Source: Neisseria sp. 83E34 (lineage in GTDB: Bacteria; Pseudomonadota; Gammaproteobacteria; Burkholderiales; Neisseriaceae). Taken from it: 64,000 nt of DNA. The DNA is taken from positions 62,001 to 126,000 of the forward strand of contig NZ_LGYH01000004.1 of assembly GCF_001308015.1 (NCBI RefSeq), in the 5' to 3' direction. The notes beneath the pieces were generated by a model that searched no databases, was not told where the DNA came from, and worked only from the letters and a program-made list of their open reading frames with translations. Of the stretch, positions 1 to 9,064 are shown one piece after another (position 1 is the stretch's first letter; every line of letters begins with the position of its first letter). Both the position numbers and the translations under genes were made by a program.

Positions 1-313
1 CTTTGGTGTCGGCTGCGAAGGCGCCTTTTTCTAGAATCTGCGTCCAACGGAAGCTGAAAAAGCCATTGCGCACAATCAAGCATTTTTCGTCGCGCGCAAG
101 TTGGCGTGCCACGGCTTCCATGCCGGAGGTGCCGCTGCCGGGAATCACGGCAACGTGTCGGGCGCGGTAAACTTTTTTGAGTGTGGCGGATATGTGATTG
201 AGCGCGGAGCGGAATTTTTGCGACATGTGGTTCAATGCGCGGTCGGTATAAACCACGGAATATTCCAGTAAGCCGTTTTCGTCAACTTCGGGGCGGGGCA
301 GGGTGCTGCTCAT
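1..313 (-). CDS. Class V PLP-dependent aminotransferase, N-terminal part
   Basis: The gene runs off the left edge, leaving 104 N-terminal residues. The start ATG is preceded by AAGGAGA at good spacing. The segment VAVIPGSGTSGMEAVARQ resembles the glycine-rich phosphate-binding loop of fold-type I, class V aminotransferases (alanine-glyoxylate/serine-pyruvate type). Such enzymes move an amino group between an amino acid and a keto acid in the cytoplasm. The catalytic lysine lies outside the window, so substrate cannot be judged. It is read in the same direction as potD upstream, but a DUS hairpin between them makes a separate transcript likely. Class V assignment is fairly secure; the exact reaction is unknown. 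Confidence 0.7.
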   Translation of the reverse strand, partial: MSSTLPRPEVDENGLLEYSVVYTDRALNHMSQKFRSALNHISATLKKVYRARHVAVIPGSGTSGMEAVARQLARDEKCLIVRNGFFSFRWTQILEKGAFAADTK

Positions 314-451
314 ACTAAAGATTCTCCTTGATTGTTTTATTCATGTAGGCTTGCTGCCTTGTGTCAAAAATATGTTGATTGCCATATTTTGTGCGGTTGC
401 GGCCGCGTTTTAACTGCACGATATTAGCATTCTATGGCTGCAAATAAAAGC

Positions 452-484
452 AATGCCTGTCTGAAAACTTTTCAGACAGGCATT
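452..484. terminator. DUS inverted-pair terminator after potD
   Basis: TGCCTGTCTGAA (454-465) faces its complement (471-482) with flanking A and T runs, giving a strong hairpin just downstream of potD. It can also serve as two uptake sequences. Confidence 0.75.
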
Positions 485-507
485 TGCGCGGGTATAAGCA
501 CTGCGGA

Positions 508-1650
508 TTATTTGCCCGCCTTGAGCTGCTGCCACAAGGCAACGGTTTGTTTTTTCGCTTTGTCGCTCATTTGCGGCATGACAAAACCGTTTTTCATATC
601 TTCGGCGTTCGGGAAGATAGAGCGGGTTTCCACCAGCTCTTTCGGCAGTTTTTCACGCGCAGGCAGGCTGGCCGGTGCGAAGGTTACTTCCAAAGCGTTT
701 TTGGCCGCCACATCCGGGTTCAGCGTCCAGTCGATATATTTGTGGGCGTTGACGATGTTTTTGGCATCGGCGGGAATCAGCCATGATTCAATCCAAAAGC
801 CCATGCCTTTGGGGTTGAGCACTTCGATGCCGACTGTGCTGCCCACTTCTTCGGCGCGTTTCTTCGCCATGTTCAAATCGCCGCCGTTACCCGCTGCGAT
901 ACAGAAGTCGCCGCGCGCCAGCTCGTCGATATAAGATGGGCTGAAACGTTTCACATCGGGGCGGATTTTTTCCAAAACTTTGGCGGCTTCGTCAATGTCG
1001 GCAGGGTTGGTGCCGGCAGGGTCTTTGCCTAAGTAGTTCAATACGATGGGGAACATTTCGCTCGGCGTATCCCACAAGGCGATGCCGCATTGTTTCAGCT
1101 TGTTGGTGTATTCCGGTTTGAATAATAAATCCCAGCCGTTTTCAGGCAGTTGGCCGCCCAGGATTTCTTTGCCTTTTGCGGTGATGGCCAGTGTGTTGAC
1201 GCCGGAGAAATAGGGCACGGCGTATTCATTGCCCGGGTCGGCGGTTTCGAGCATTTTCAGAAGCTCGGGGTCGATGTTTTTATAGTTGGGGATTAAATCT
1301 TTATTGACTTTTTGATAGGCACCCGCTTTGATTTGGCGCGGCAAAAATGCGATGCCTGGCACCACTAAATCATAGCCGGATTTGCCGGTTAACACTTTGG
1401 TTTCCAGGGTTTCGTTGTTTTCGTAAAGGTCGTAGGTGAGCTTCAGGTTGTTTTGTTTTTTGAAGTCGTCTACGGTGCTTTCGTCAACGTAGTTTGACCA
1501 GTTGTAGATGTTTAGGGTGTCAGTTTGCGGCAGGTTGCTGCCGGCAGATGTGGCAGAAGCCGCTTGGCCGTTGGTTGGTTGTTCGGCTTTTTGTCCGCCG
1601 CAGGCGGCCAGCGCGAATGCAATCAGTGCGGTCAATAATGATTTTTTCAT
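508..1650 (-). CDS. potD: Spermidine/putrescine ABC transporter substrate-binding lipoprotein
   Basis: This 380-residue protein begins with a lipoprotein signal peptide ending in the lipobox LAAC (Cys17), so it is probably anchored in the inner membrane and captures polyamines for an ABC importer. LNIYNWSNYVDESTVDDFKK is typical of PotD/PotF proteins, and the length matches the family. The permease and ATPase genes are not nearby, so it is an orphan binding protein, as is common in Neisseria, which carries several potD copies. Putrescine versus spermidine preference cannot be read from the sequence. A DUS hairpin follows the stop codon. Confidence 0.9.
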   Translation of the reverse strand: MKKSLLTALIAFALAACGGQKAEQPTNGQAASATSAGSNLPQTDTLNIYNWSNYVDESTVDDFKKQNNLKLTYDLYENNETLETKVLTGKSGYDLVVPGIAFLPRQIKAGAYQKVNKDLIPNYKNIDPELLKMLETADPGNEYAVPYFSGVNTLAITAKGKEILGGQLPENGWDLLFKPEYTNKLKQCGIALWDTPSEMFPIVLNYLGKDPAGTNPADIDEAAKVLEKIRPDVKRFSPSYIDELARGDFCIAAGNGGDLNMAKKRAEEVGSTVGIEVLNPKGMGFWIESWLIPADAKNIVNAHKYIDWTLNPDVAAKNALEVTFAPASLPAREKLPKELVETRSIFPNAEDMKNGFVMPQMSDKAKKQTVALWQQLKAGK

Positions 1651-1773
1651 GATGGGTTATCATTCCTTGATGAGTGGAAAAAAGAGAGCCTTAGTGGTTT
1701 TGGATTAAGGCGGGAAACGATTTATTGTAATGGAGGATTTACAAAAAATCAAAATGGAAAAACATAGGCTTGA

Positions 1774-1785
1774 TGCCTGTCTGAA
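1774..1785 (+). repeat. Single DNA uptake sequence
   Basis: Exact TGCCTGTCTGAA in the potD-recD divergent spacer, with no inverted partner. Confidence 0.85.
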
Positions 1786-1860
1786 AATAACATTCGCCGG
1801 GTATTTGGCTATAGAATACGGGATTCGTTCCATTTGAAGTGTTGATTGGTAATATTGATT

Positions 1861-3597
1861 ATGAATTCCTTGGCGTTTGATGGTTTTGCGGCTGAAGCGG
1901 CGGTTGGTTTGTTGGAACGGGTTGCGCCCGAGGTTAGCTGTGTTGTATCGCCTTTTGTTGATAAGCTTTTTACTGCTTTGGCTGAAGGCCATTCGTTTAT
2001 TTGGCTGGGCAAACAAGATGTTGCTGCACTGAAAAAAGCGGAGCCTGTTGTGGGTGAGGGGGTTGAAAACCCTCTGATTTTAAAGGGTAATAAACTTTTT
2101 TTTGGCAAAATGTGGCAGCTGGAGCGGGATTTGGCACGGCAGATTCTGCGCATTGCTGAAGTCAAACCGGAGCCGGTGGATTGGTTAAGCGCATCGCACC
2201 ATTTGGCAGACTGGTTTTCAGAGCCCGGCAGCAGGGATCAGAAAGCGGCGGCGGCGTTGGCTTTGCTGCAAAACTTTATGGTCATCAGCGGCGGGCCGGG
2301 CACGGGCAAAACGACTACTGTAGCCAAATTGCTGGCTTTATTGTGCGTAAACTCGGGTAAGTTGCCGCGCATTGCTTTAGTGGCGCCGACAGGAAAGGCC
2401 GCTGCGCATATGGCTAAAGCGTTGCACCGCGCGTTGGGGCAATTTGATGCCGGATCGGATATCAAGGCGCATTTGGAAAATCTGGAAGGGCAAACGGTGC
2501 ACCGTTTGCTTAAATTCAAGCCGCCTTATATGCAGCCGGTTTATTATGCCGATAATCCGCTTCCTTTGGATGTGATTGTGGTGGATGAGGCGTCGATGCT
2601 GGATACGGCGCTCTTATTGCAGCTTTTATCTGCGGTGCCGGACAGGTGCAGGGTGATTTTATTGGGTGACGAAAACCAATTGCCTTCCGTGGGTGCGGGC
2701 GCAGTTTTGGCTGCGCTTGCCCAACAAACAATGCTAACGGAAACAACTGCGCAGGAGCTTGCTAATTTATTGCCGGAACAGCCGTTTGACGTTTCAGACA
2801 GGCCTGTGCCTTTAGCAGAAAACATTGCACGTTTAACCATTAGCCATAGGTTTGGGGAACACAGCGGCATCGGCTGTTTATCGCGTGCGGTTGTGTGTGG
2901 GAATGCAGAAGATGCTATTGCGCAGTTTGAGCGGTTTCCAAATGAAATCAGTATTAACGATATGAATATTGACAAGCAGCTTGAAACTTTACATCGACTG
3001 CAGCAAAGCTACTGGCAGGCTGTGGCGCAAAATGATGTGAAAGCGGCTTTCGGGCATCAGGCCAACTGTGTGGTTTTGACAGCATGGCGCAGCAATGCAG
3101 AGCATTTCAATCAAGCATATCAGGCCTATCTGAAAAAAATCGGCATCATCAAGCAGGAAGAGCGTTGGTTTGCGGGGCAAATGCTGATGATAAGCCGCAA
3201 TGATTATACGTTGGACTTGTTTAACGGCGATATTGGTTTGGTGCTGCGCGATAGCGAATCTGATTCGGGCGCACTGGCAGTTTATTTTCCCGATGGTACA
3301 GGGTTTCGCAAAATCGCCTTAAGCCGTTTGCCGGAATGCGAAACAGCGTTTGCTATGACGGTGCATAAAAGCCAGGGTTCCGAATATAAAGAAGTGTGGT
3401 TGCTGCCGCCCATGGGCTATGGAGTTGTTGAAACGGCGGAAGGCGGATTAAACCGGGCTTTGCTTTATACGGCGATTACCCGGGCGCGCGAGCGTTTTGT
3501 GTTTTTAGGCAAACAGGAAGCTCTTAAAGCTGCTTGTTTGCAGGAAGAAACGCGCCGAAGTGCGGTAAGGGAGATGTTGGCGGAAGGGATAAGTTGA
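1861..3597 (+). CDS. recD: Exodeoxyribonuclease V subunit alpha
   Basis: RecD is the 5'-3' helicase motor of the RecBCD enzyme, which processes double-strand ends for recombination. The 578-residue product has a Walker A loop GGPGTGKTT near residue 145, a Walker B DEAS motif near 242 and the C-terminal helicase motif TVHKSQGSE followed by YTAITRARE, all standard for superfamily 1B RecD. I chose the ATG at 1861. A TTG at 1846 would add five residues, and neither has a clear ribosome site. recB and recC are not adjacent. Expression appears to end at the DUS hairpin that follows. Length is normal and no motif is missing. Confidence 0.93.
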   Translation: MNSLAFDGFAAEAAVGLLERVAPEVSCVVSPFVDKLFTALAEGHSFIWLGKQDVAALKKAEPVVGEGVENPLILKGNKLFFGKMWQLERDLARQILRIAEVKPEPVDWLSASHHLADWFSEPGSRDQKAAAALALLQNFMVISGGPGTGKTTTVAKLLALLCVNSGKLPRIALVAPTGKAAAHMAKALHRALGQFDAGSDIKAHLENLEGQTVHRLLKFKPPYMQPVYYADNPLPLDVIVVDEASMLDTALLLQLLSAVPDRCRVILLGDENQLPSVGAGAVLAALAQQTMLTETTAQELANLLPEQPFDVSDRPVPLAENIARLTISHRFGEHSGIGCLSRAVVCGNAEDAIAQFERFPNEISINDMNIDKQLETLHRLQQSYWQAVAQNDVKAAFGHQANCVVLTAWRSNAEHFNQAYQAYLKKIGIIKQEERWFAGQMLMISRNDYTLDLFNGDIGLVLRDSESDSGALAVYFPDGTGFRKIALSRLPECETAFAMTVHKSQGSEYKEVWLLPPMGYGVVETAEGGLNRALLYTAITRARERFVFLGKQEALKAACLQEETRRSAVREMLAEGIS

Positions 3598-3653
3598 GCG
3601 GGTTGGTGTTTATTATCGGTTAAGTATAAGCTTTCACGGAGTTTGCTATTCTT

Positions 3654-3688
3654 ATGCCTGTCTGAAAACTATTTTTTCAGACAGGCAT
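3654..3688. terminator. DUS inverted-pair terminator after recD
   Basis: TGCCTGTCTGAA (3655-3666) and its complement (3676-3687) form a hairpin ending in a T run, about 55 bases after recD. Confidence 0.75.
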
Positions 3689-3699
3689 TTTTACAGTTT

Positions 3700-3899
3700 T
3701 ATAGTTAATCAACTTAGAAAAATCACATGTTTAAATCATTAACGAATCTTGGCTATTACTGCCTGTCCGCTGGTACCTTTCTTTGCTTACTTTCTTCAGC
3801 GAAACAAAGAAAGTGAGTGCTGCGCGGCCATGAAGCGCAAGGGAATACAAAAATTAAAGGCGCACATTGCTATACCAAACTTTAAGTTGGTTAACTATA
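3700..3899. repeat. MITE-like 200-bp element with terminal inverted repeats
   Basis: The left end TATAGTTAATCAACTTA (3700-3716) and the complement of the right end, TATAGTTAACCAACTTA (3883-3899), match at 16 of 17 positions. The inside holds a secondary inverted repeat built on CTTTCTTTG/CAAAGAAAG (about 3778-3812) and no convincing gene. The TATAGT termini recall Neisseria Correia-type repeats (TATAGTGGATTAA), but the rest differs. It fills most of the 430-base gap between recD and metS. Confidence 0.65.
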
Positions 3900-3970
3900 G
3901 TGAAATCGCTTATTTAAACAGTTGTGTCATAGTTTAGATCTTATCCGAGTGTGCTTTCCTTTTATTTATA

Positions 3971-4017
3971 GTAAAAAATGCCTGTCTGAAAGCCGCTTTC
4001 AGACAGGCATTTTTTAC
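3971..4017. terminator. Long DUS hairpin terminator after metS
   Basis: Two inverted DUS copies (3979-3990 and 3998-4009) are extended on both sides so that about 23-base arms pair almost without a loop, with six A and six T residues at the base. It serves metPS on the minus strand. Confidence 0.8.
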
Positions 4018-4028
4018 AGCTTGATAAG

Positions 4029-4121
4029 TTACTCTTTAGGCAGACGCAGAATAGATACAATCAATCCGCCCCAAATAACCAAAATTGAAATAACCATCAT
4101 AATGATTGCAGGCGTACTCAT
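4029..4121 (-). CDS. metS: Small subunit of methionine/alanine importer (MetS-like)
   Basis: This 30-residue membrane peptide, [20 protein letters not shown] followed by [10 protein letters not shown], has one hydrophobic helix and a short charged tail. It begins inside the last codons of the large transporter gene (ATGA overlap at 4118-4121), so the two are translationally coupled. In Corynebacterium the pair MetP-MetS imports methionine and alanine, and MetS is a tiny one-helix partner of this shape and position. The identification rests on context and pattern rather than on length-rich homology. Confidence 0.75.
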   Translation of the reverse strand: MSTPAIIMMVISILVIWGGLIVSILRLPKE

Positions 4122-5644
4122 GATTTGTCTCCTGTCGGTTGGGTGGGTTTGTCTTCGTGCGGCCAGCTCAGTTGGGATAGCATGAAGGCGATGACCAATA
4201 AACCGATTGCCATGCCCCAGCCCAAGCTGCCGACAAACCATGCCGGATAGCCTTCGTAGCCTTCAGACAGGATTTTTTTCGCCTCGGTAAACAGCATGAA
4301 GCCTAAGATAGCCGGTGTGATGATGCCTGCAAACAAGCGCCACAAGAAACCGAGTTTGAATGATGAAGTGGTGTTGACATGCGTGGTGAGCTGGTTGAAA
4401 TTTTTAGTCAGCGTGATGCAGAGGATAGAAATAAAGCCTACGGCCACAATGCCGAAACTGTTTACAAATTTATCCATCACGTCTAAAACCGGCAAGCCTG
4501 TGGTGGTGCCGAACAGCAGGGTGGAAATCACCATTAACGGCAGGCACACGATAATGGTGGAGGTGATGCGGTGCATGCGCAGTTTATCTTGAATGGCTGC
4601 AATGATCACTTCCAAAATTGAAATCAGAGAAGTCAAACCGGCAAACACCAAAGAGCCGAAAAACAATACGCCGATAATGGCACCAAACGGTGCTTTGTCG
4701 ATAATTGCCGGGAACGCGATAAATGCCAAACCGATGCCGGAAGTGGCGACTTCGCTCACTTCTTTACCTGCCGCAGCAGCCATAAAACCCAATGCGGCAA
4801 ACACGCCGATACCGGCCAGCAATTCAAAGCTGCTGTTGGCAAAGCCCACAACCATGCCCGTGCCGGTTAAATCCGTATCTTTTTTCAGATAAGAGGCATA
4901 GGTGATCATGATGCCGAAACAGATGGAAAGTGAAAAGAAGATTTGGCCGTAAGCGGCGAGCCACACGGTAGGCTCGGTAAGTTTTTCCCAGTTAGGTGTA
5001 AACAAAGCGTTCAAGCCTTGGGATGCGCCGGGTAAAAATAATGCGCTGACCACCAGAATCAGGAACATCACTGTCAACAAGGGCATGAAAAACTGAGAGG
5101 ATTTACCCACACCTTTTTGAACGCCCAAAGCCAAAATCAGCAAAGTAACTACCCAAACACCGATTAAGGGGCCGACGATGTTGTCGACGAAATTGAGACC
5201 CAGCGAGGCGCCGTCGGCCATTTGCAGATAATCTTTAAAGAAGAAAGCCGACGGATCAGCGCCCCAGCCGCTAAAAAATGCGAAATAGGTATAGCTGGCG
5301 GCCCAACCGATGATTACGGCGTAATAAATCGAGATAATCACATTAATCAGTACCTGCCACCAGCCGAAGGTTTCAAAATGCTTACTCATGCGGCGGTAAG
5401 CCAGCGGTGGAGAGCCGCGGTATTTATGCCCGATGGCATAGTCTAAGAAAAGCAATGGGATACCGGCGGTGAGCAGGGCAACCAAATAGGGGATGATAAA
5501 GGCGCCGCCGCCGTTGTCGTAAGTGATATAAGGAAAGCGCCAAATATTGCCCAAGCCCACAGCAGAACCGATGGCGGCAAACATAAACGCCTTGCGGGAG
5601 GAGAAAGTTTCCCGCTGGTGTTTTTTCGGATTTGAATCAGACAC
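4118..5644 (-). CDS. metP: Sodium-dependent NSS/SNF family amino-acid transporter
   Basis: The 508-residue protein has about twelve hydrophobic segments and the signature [18 protein letters not shown] in the first helix, the unwound sodium and substrate site of the neurotransmitter:sodium symporter family. It sits in the inner membrane and should take up an amino acid with sodium. Coupling to the small metS gene points to the MetPS subgroup that imports methionine and alanine, although substrate is an inference. The length is normal for the family. It is divergent from the membrane-stress operon, with a 399-base spacer between them. Confidence 0.85.
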   Translation of the reverse strand: MSDSNPKKHQRETFSSRKAFMFAAIGSAVGLGNIWRFPYITYDNGGGAFIIPYLVALLTAGIPLLFLDYAIGHKYRGSPPLAYRRMSKHFETFGWWQVLINVIISIYYAVIIGWAASYTYFAFFSGWGADPSAFFFKDYLQMADGASLGLNFVDNIVGPLIGVWVVTLLILALGVQKGVGKSSQFFMPLLTVMFLILVVSALFLPGASQGLNALFTPNWEKLTEPTVWLAAYGQIFFSLSICFGIMITYASYLKKDTDLTGTGMVVGFANSSFELLAGIGVFAALGFMAAAAGKEVSEVATSGIGLAFIAFPAIIDKAPFGAIIGVLFFGSLVFAGLTSLISILEVIIAAIQDKLRMHRITSTIIVCLPLMVISTLLFGTTTGLPVLDVMDKFVNSFGIVAVGFISILCITLTKNFNQLTTHVNTTSSFKLGFLWRLFAGIITPAILGFMLFTEAKKILSEGYEGYPAWFVGSLGWGMAIGLLVIAFMLSQLSWPHEDKPTQPTGDKS

Positions 5645-5905
5645 GATAAATACCTCAATGAAATATGTGGTAAATCAGTTGCTTATGAAATAATTTCTGG
5701 CAACAGTTATCTTTATGGTTGCAAACAAACCGACTTACTTTTAGCGTTTTGTAAAGTTATGCCATAAAAAATTAGGGTTATCGTAAAAAAAAATCAGAAA
5801 AATGGCAAGCAACAGGTCGATATTTGTTTGTGTTGGTGATTTGGTTATTTGCAAAGCAGGATGTGGAACTTAATTATTTAGAGATGGCTGAAAAGCGGTA
5901 TTTTA

Positions 5906-5938
5906 AATGCCTGTCTGAAAGGTTTTCAGACAGGCATT
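5906..5938. repeat. DUS inverted pair in divergent spacer
   Basis: DUS copies at 5908-5919 and 5925-5936 form a hairpin between two divergent starts. Here it cannot be the terminator of either neighbour, so an uptake role is more likely. Confidence 0.75.
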
Positions 5939-5980
5939 TCTTCGTTTGCAAAATTTTTGCACAAGTGATGCATATTTTTC

Positions 5981-6009
5981 TTGCTATTTGAATTCATGTT
6001 TTGTATATT
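5981..6009 (+). promoter_or_regulatory. Predicted promoter of the PspA/flotillin operon
   Basis: TTGCTA (5981-5986) and TATATT (6004-6009) are separated by 17 bases, a good sigma-70 match. Transcription would start within or just after the palindrome at 6008-6029. Confidence 0.45.
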
Positions 6010-6029
6010 TGTATTCAAATGAATACAAA
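6008..6029. promoter_or_regulatory. 22-bp palindromic operator candidate
   Basis: TTTGTATTCA and TGAATACAAA are perfect 10-base complements separated by AA. The site overlaps the predicted -10 box and ends 14 bases before the first gene. Related half-sites (TTTGTAT at 6000, TTTGAAATGAA near 6039) lie close by. It is a natural place for a repressor to bind. Confidence 0.6.
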
Positions 6030-6043
6030 AGAAACTATTTGAA

Positions 6044-6544
6044 ATGAATGCAGGCAACAGAATACCGGTTAGCGTGAGAATTTCTCAGGAAGATGCTGAT
6101 TTTATAGCAAATTTAAATATAGAAGATGCGAATACACCTTCTGAGAAAATCCGCGAATTATTAAAGCAGGCGCGTTTGGCGCATACGCAGATGCATGATT
6201 ACGGCTCGGCGTTGAATGCGACGGAGCAGTTTTTCCAATCAGCCAAGCATAAAGTGCTGCATGCTGAAAAAGAATATGGTGTGCACTCCCACATTCTGGC
6301 GCGGGTGTTTGAATTGCTGCCGGATTTGAGCGCGACATTGGCGGCCGATTTACCCGAGGGTGCTGATTTGGACATGCTGAAAAAATATGAGCGTGAAGTG
6401 ATGTGGCGCATTGTCCGCCTGACAGACAGCATCCTCCAGCTGGCGATTACCGGAAAAGGCGCGGCATATGACGATAATGTGTTGGGCGAGTTGGAAAACA
6501 CATTGAAGCTGGCGCAGATTGTGCAGCAGGCCGGCGATGTATAA
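6044..6544 (+). CDS. Hypothetical protein with ribbon-helix-helix-like N-terminus, first gene of PspA operon
   Basis: I do not recognise this 166-residue protein by name. Its first 45 residues (IPVSVRISQEDADFIANLNI, then PSEKIRELLKQAR) read like a CopG/MetJ-type ribbon-helix-helix: a short strand followed by two helices. The remainder is predicted helical, with few hydrophobic stretches, so it is cytoplasmic. It lies 27 bases before pspA and 14 bases after a perfect palindrome at the promoter, which suggests an autoregulator of the operon. It could instead be a PspA partner protein. Both roles are inference; only the fold pattern and the position are visible. Confidence 0.6.
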   Translation: MNAGNRIPVSVRISQEDADFIANLNIEDANTPSEKIRELLKQARLAHTQMHDYGSALNATEQFFQSAKHKVLHAEKEYGVHSHILARVFELLPDLSATLAADLPEGADLDMLKKYEREVMWRIVRLTDSILQLAITGKGAAYDDNVLGELENTLKLAQIVQQAGDV

Positions 6545-6571
6545 ATGCAGACAAACAGGAAAGGAAAGAAT

Positions 6572-7234
6572 ATGAGCGAAACATTGGCACGCAGAGTGGG
6601 GCGTTTGGTTAGCGGTGGTTTTCATGCCTTGGTGGACGCTGCGGAAAACTTGGCTCCAGAAGCGGTAATGAACGAAAGTATGCGCGAAATCGAGCGGGCG
6701 ATTGATGAAGTGCGCGCGGAATTGGGCAAGGTGTTGGCGCAAAAGCATTTGGCCGCTAAGAAAATGGCGGATGAAAGTAACCGCCACGAAGCTTTGAGTG
6801 AAAGTTTACAGGCTGCGGTTAACAACGGCCGCGATGATTTGGCCGAGGCGGGCATTGCCGAGCAAATGGATATTGAAGCGCGTTTGCCTGTGTTGGAAAA
6901 CACGATTGCCGATTGCGCTACGCAAGAAAAAGAATTGGAAAGCTTTATCGCGGCCTTACAGGCGAAAAAGCGAGAGATGCAGCAGCAATTGCAGCAATGG
7001 CGCGCGGCGCAGCAACGTTCGGCAGGCCCTGCGGACGCCGCAGGCGGTGATTTAAACCGCATTGCGCGCGATGCCGAAAAAAGCGGCAACACGTTTGACC
7101 GCGTAATGGGCCGCCAAAATGCCGTGCACAGCAGCACCGAAGCCGCGCAGTTGGCCAAGTTGAAGGAATTGGAAGATTTAAGCCGCAGCAATCGGATTAA
7201 AGAGCGGCTGGCCGCTTTGAAAGCCAATAAGTAA
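6572..7234 (+). CDS. pspA: PspA/IM30 family membrane-stress protein
   Basis: PspA/IM30 proteins are bacterial relatives of ESCRT-III. They assemble on the inner membrane and protect it when it leaks. The 220-residue product is almost entirely helical: an amphipathic start (LARRVGRLVSGGFHALVDAA), then the family pattern PEAVMNESMREIERAIDEVR and a long coiled coil to about residue 150. I chose the ATG at 6572 because AAGGAAAG precedes it; an ATG at 6545 would add nine residues. It lies between the RHH-like gene and a Sel1 protein. There is no pspBC, so control probably differs from the enterobacterial system. Confidence 0.85.
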   Translation: MSETLARRVGRLVSGGFHALVDAAENLAPEAVMNESMREIERAIDEVRAELGKVLAQKHLAAKKMADESNRHEALSESLQAAVNNGRDDLAEAGIAEQMDIEARLPVLENTIADCATQEKELESFIAALQAKKREMQQQLQQWRAAQQRSAGPADAAGGDLNRIARDAEKSGNTFDRVMGRQNAVHSSTEAAQLAKLKELEDLSRSNRIKERLAALKANK

Positions 7235-7238
7235 GCCG

Positions 7239-7281
7239 TTTTCAGACAGGCATCAATCATTCAGGTATGCCTGTCTGAAAC
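7239..7281. repeat. DUS pair, outward orientation, between pspA and the Sel1 gene
   Basis: TTCAGACAGGCA (7241-7252) and TGCCTGTCTGAA (7268-7279) can pair with a 15-base loop. No T run follows, so read-through into the next gene is plausible. Confidence 0.7.
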
Positions 7282-7297
7282 ACTTGGAAAGCAAACC

Positions 7298-8290
7298 ATG
7301 TATCCATCTGAGCCTAAGCAAAAAAATAACAATAAATGGCTGGCTGTTGCGGCTGTTGTGTTGGTGTTGAGCATTGCCGGCTTGGTTTATGACAATTGGG
7401 ATGGTGCGGCTGTTGAGGCATCATCATCCGAATCTGCTCTGCCTAAACCGGTATCACCGGCACAAGCTAACCGATCCGAAGCCGCCGTTGTTGAGCAGCG
7501 GAAAATTCCCCTTGTTGCTGCGCCTACACCTACGCCCGCCTCAGCCGCATTGCCCAGCAACACGCCGCAAGATGCCGAAGTTAATGAGTGGTATGCACAA
7601 GCTCAGGCTCATATGCGTAATGATGAATGGGATAAGGCTTTTCCGCTTTGGGAAAAAGCGGCAGCAAAAGGGCATGCCCGAGCTTTAAACAATCTTGCAG
7701 CTGCTTATTTGGAAGGAAGAGGAGTCAACAAAGATATCGAGCGTGGCTGCCAGCTGATGGAGCAGGCGGCAAACAAAGGCGCTTCTGTGGCTACTTGGTC
7801 AAATTTGGGCATGTGTATTGAAGATTTGCCTTCTCCCGATTACGAAAAAGCGGCTGCGGCTTATCAAAAAGCGGCTCATGGCGGCATGGGCGATGCGCAA
7901 ATGGCCTTGGGCAGAATGTATGCCATTGGAAGAGGCGTGCCACAGGAAACTTCTTTTGCGCTTTATTGGATGGGCATGGCTGCGGGTAACCGTTACCCGA
8001 ATGCGCTGCGTAGATTGGGCGAGTGTTTTTCACAAAGGGGATGCAGTAAACAATATTATGATCCGGCCATCGGTTATGCTTTGCAGCAGGCTGCATTTGA
8101 GCGTAGCGAAAAAAGCAGGAGTATTTTGAAACCTTTCCATCAATGGCGGCTGCGTTCCAAAGCTTTAAGCGGTTTGAGTGAACGCGACAAAAAATACGCC
8201 GAAGAATATCGGGCTGAATGGTCTGAACTGGACGATAAACAACTGGTGGAAGCCGCTTTGCTTGAAAGTGGTGCTGTCAAGCCGAGGTAA
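7298..8290 (+). CDS. Membrane-anchored Sel1/TPR-like repeat protein
   Basis: The 330-residue protein has a short cytoplasmic start, one membrane helix (about residues 12-28) and a Pro/Ala-rich linker. Sel1-like repeats then run from about residue 100 to 260, for example AAAKGHARALNNLAAAYLEG and GDAQMALGRMYAIGRGVPQE. Such repeats bind other proteins, and the anchor would place them in the periplasm. A charged helical tail ends the protein. It is the third gene of the PspA/flotillin operon, so it may be a scaffold for that envelope system; this is inference. Two cysteine pairs (ERGCQL..GMCIED; ECFSQRGC) may form disulfides. Confidence 0.75.
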   Translation: MYPSEPKQKNNNKWLAVAAVVLVLSIAGLVYDNWDGAAVEASSSESALPKPVSPAQANRSEAAVVEQRKIPLVAAPTPTPASAALPSNTPQDAEVNEWYAQAQAHMRNDEWDKAFPLWEKAAAKGHARALNNLAAAYLEGRGVNKDIERGCQLMEQAANKGASVATWSNLGMCIEDLPSPDYEKAAAAYQKAAHGGMGDAQMALGRMYAIGRGVPQETSFALYWMGMAAGNRYPNALRRLGECFSQRGCSKQYYDPAIGYALQQAAFERSEKSRSILKPFHQWRLRSKALSGLSERDKKYAEEYRAEWSELDDKQLVEAALLESGAVKPR

Positions 8291-8337
8291 ATGTTTTTCA
8301 GACAGGCCATCTGCCTTGCAAACACAAAGGAACGATT

Positions 8338-9003
8338 ATGTGGGATTTAATCAATGCGCCGCAAACCCAGATTTTCGGCATAGCCATCATGTTGATGGTG
8401 TTGCTGGGAGTGGTGGAAACTTTATCGCTGGTGTTTGGCGGCATCAGCAATTGGGTAGATGGTTTGCTACCAGACAGTTTAACGGAGCCGACACACGCCG
8501 AAATCGGGCTGGACGGTGCGGATGCAGGCGCACTGGTGCGTTTTTTAAGCTGGCTTTATGTGGGCAAAATTCCGTTGCTGATGTTGATGGTGGTGTTTCT
8601 GGCTGTGTTCGGTTTGCTCGGCTATATCTTGCAGGCCTGTCTGAAAAACTTTGTCGGCTTTTATCTTAACGGTTTTCTGGCTGCGGGGGCAGTGTGGTTT
8701 GCCAGTTTGCCGGTTGTACGGGTGGTAGGCGGCAGGCTTTATAAAATCATGCCGAAAGACGAAACCACCGCCGTCGAGCAAAAAAGCCTGGTCGGCCGCG
8801 TCGGCGTGGTGGTGTTGGGCGAAGCGAGACACGGCAGCCCGGCAGAAGTGCGCGTGAAAGACGGCTTTGGCCAGCAGCATTATGTAATGGCGGAGCCGGA
8901 CAACGGCGGCGTGCTGCAACAAGGTGAGGCTGTGTTGCTGGTATCGTTGGAAGGGAACACGTTTAAAGCGATTGCCAATCCGAGCGGCAGCTTGGTGGAT
9001 TAG
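8338..9003 (+). CDS. yqiJ: YqiJ-type inner-membrane protein with C-terminal OB fold
   Basis: Hydrophobic segments at about residues 12-34, 78-103 and 105-128 are followed by a soluble C-terminal domain (about 145-221) containing LVGRVGVVVLGEARHGSPAE. This is the OB-fold arrangement of YqiJ and the related NfeD proteins. NfeD/YqiJ proteins are regularly encoded beside flotillins and are thought to act with them in organising the inner membrane. Here flotillin follows after about 760 bases, separated by a foreign-looking insertion. An imperfect uptake sequence (GGCCTGTCTGAA) sits inside the gene near 8634. The 221-residue length is normal for YqiJ. Confidence 0.85.
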   Translation: MWDLINAPQTQIFGIAIMLMVLLGVVETLSLVFGGISNWVDGLLPDSLTEPTHAEIGLDGADAGALVRFLSWLYVGKIPLLMLMVVFLAVFGLLGYILQACLKNFVGFYLNGFLAAGAVWFASLPVVRVVGGRLYKIMPKDETTAVEQKSLVGRVGVVVLGEARHGSPAEVRVKDGFGQQHYVMAEPDNGGVLQQGEAVLLVSLEGNTFKAIANPSGSLVD

Positions 9004-9064
9004 TTAAGATTTAAAGAGAAGTTTGTAGAAGTGATTTTGTAATTATTTATTTAGGGAAACAGAT

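Noticed and set aside
3749-3937. 62-residue open frame after recD
   Set aside because: It lies mainly inside the 200-base element bounded by terminal inverted repeats and has no ribosome site or family pattern.
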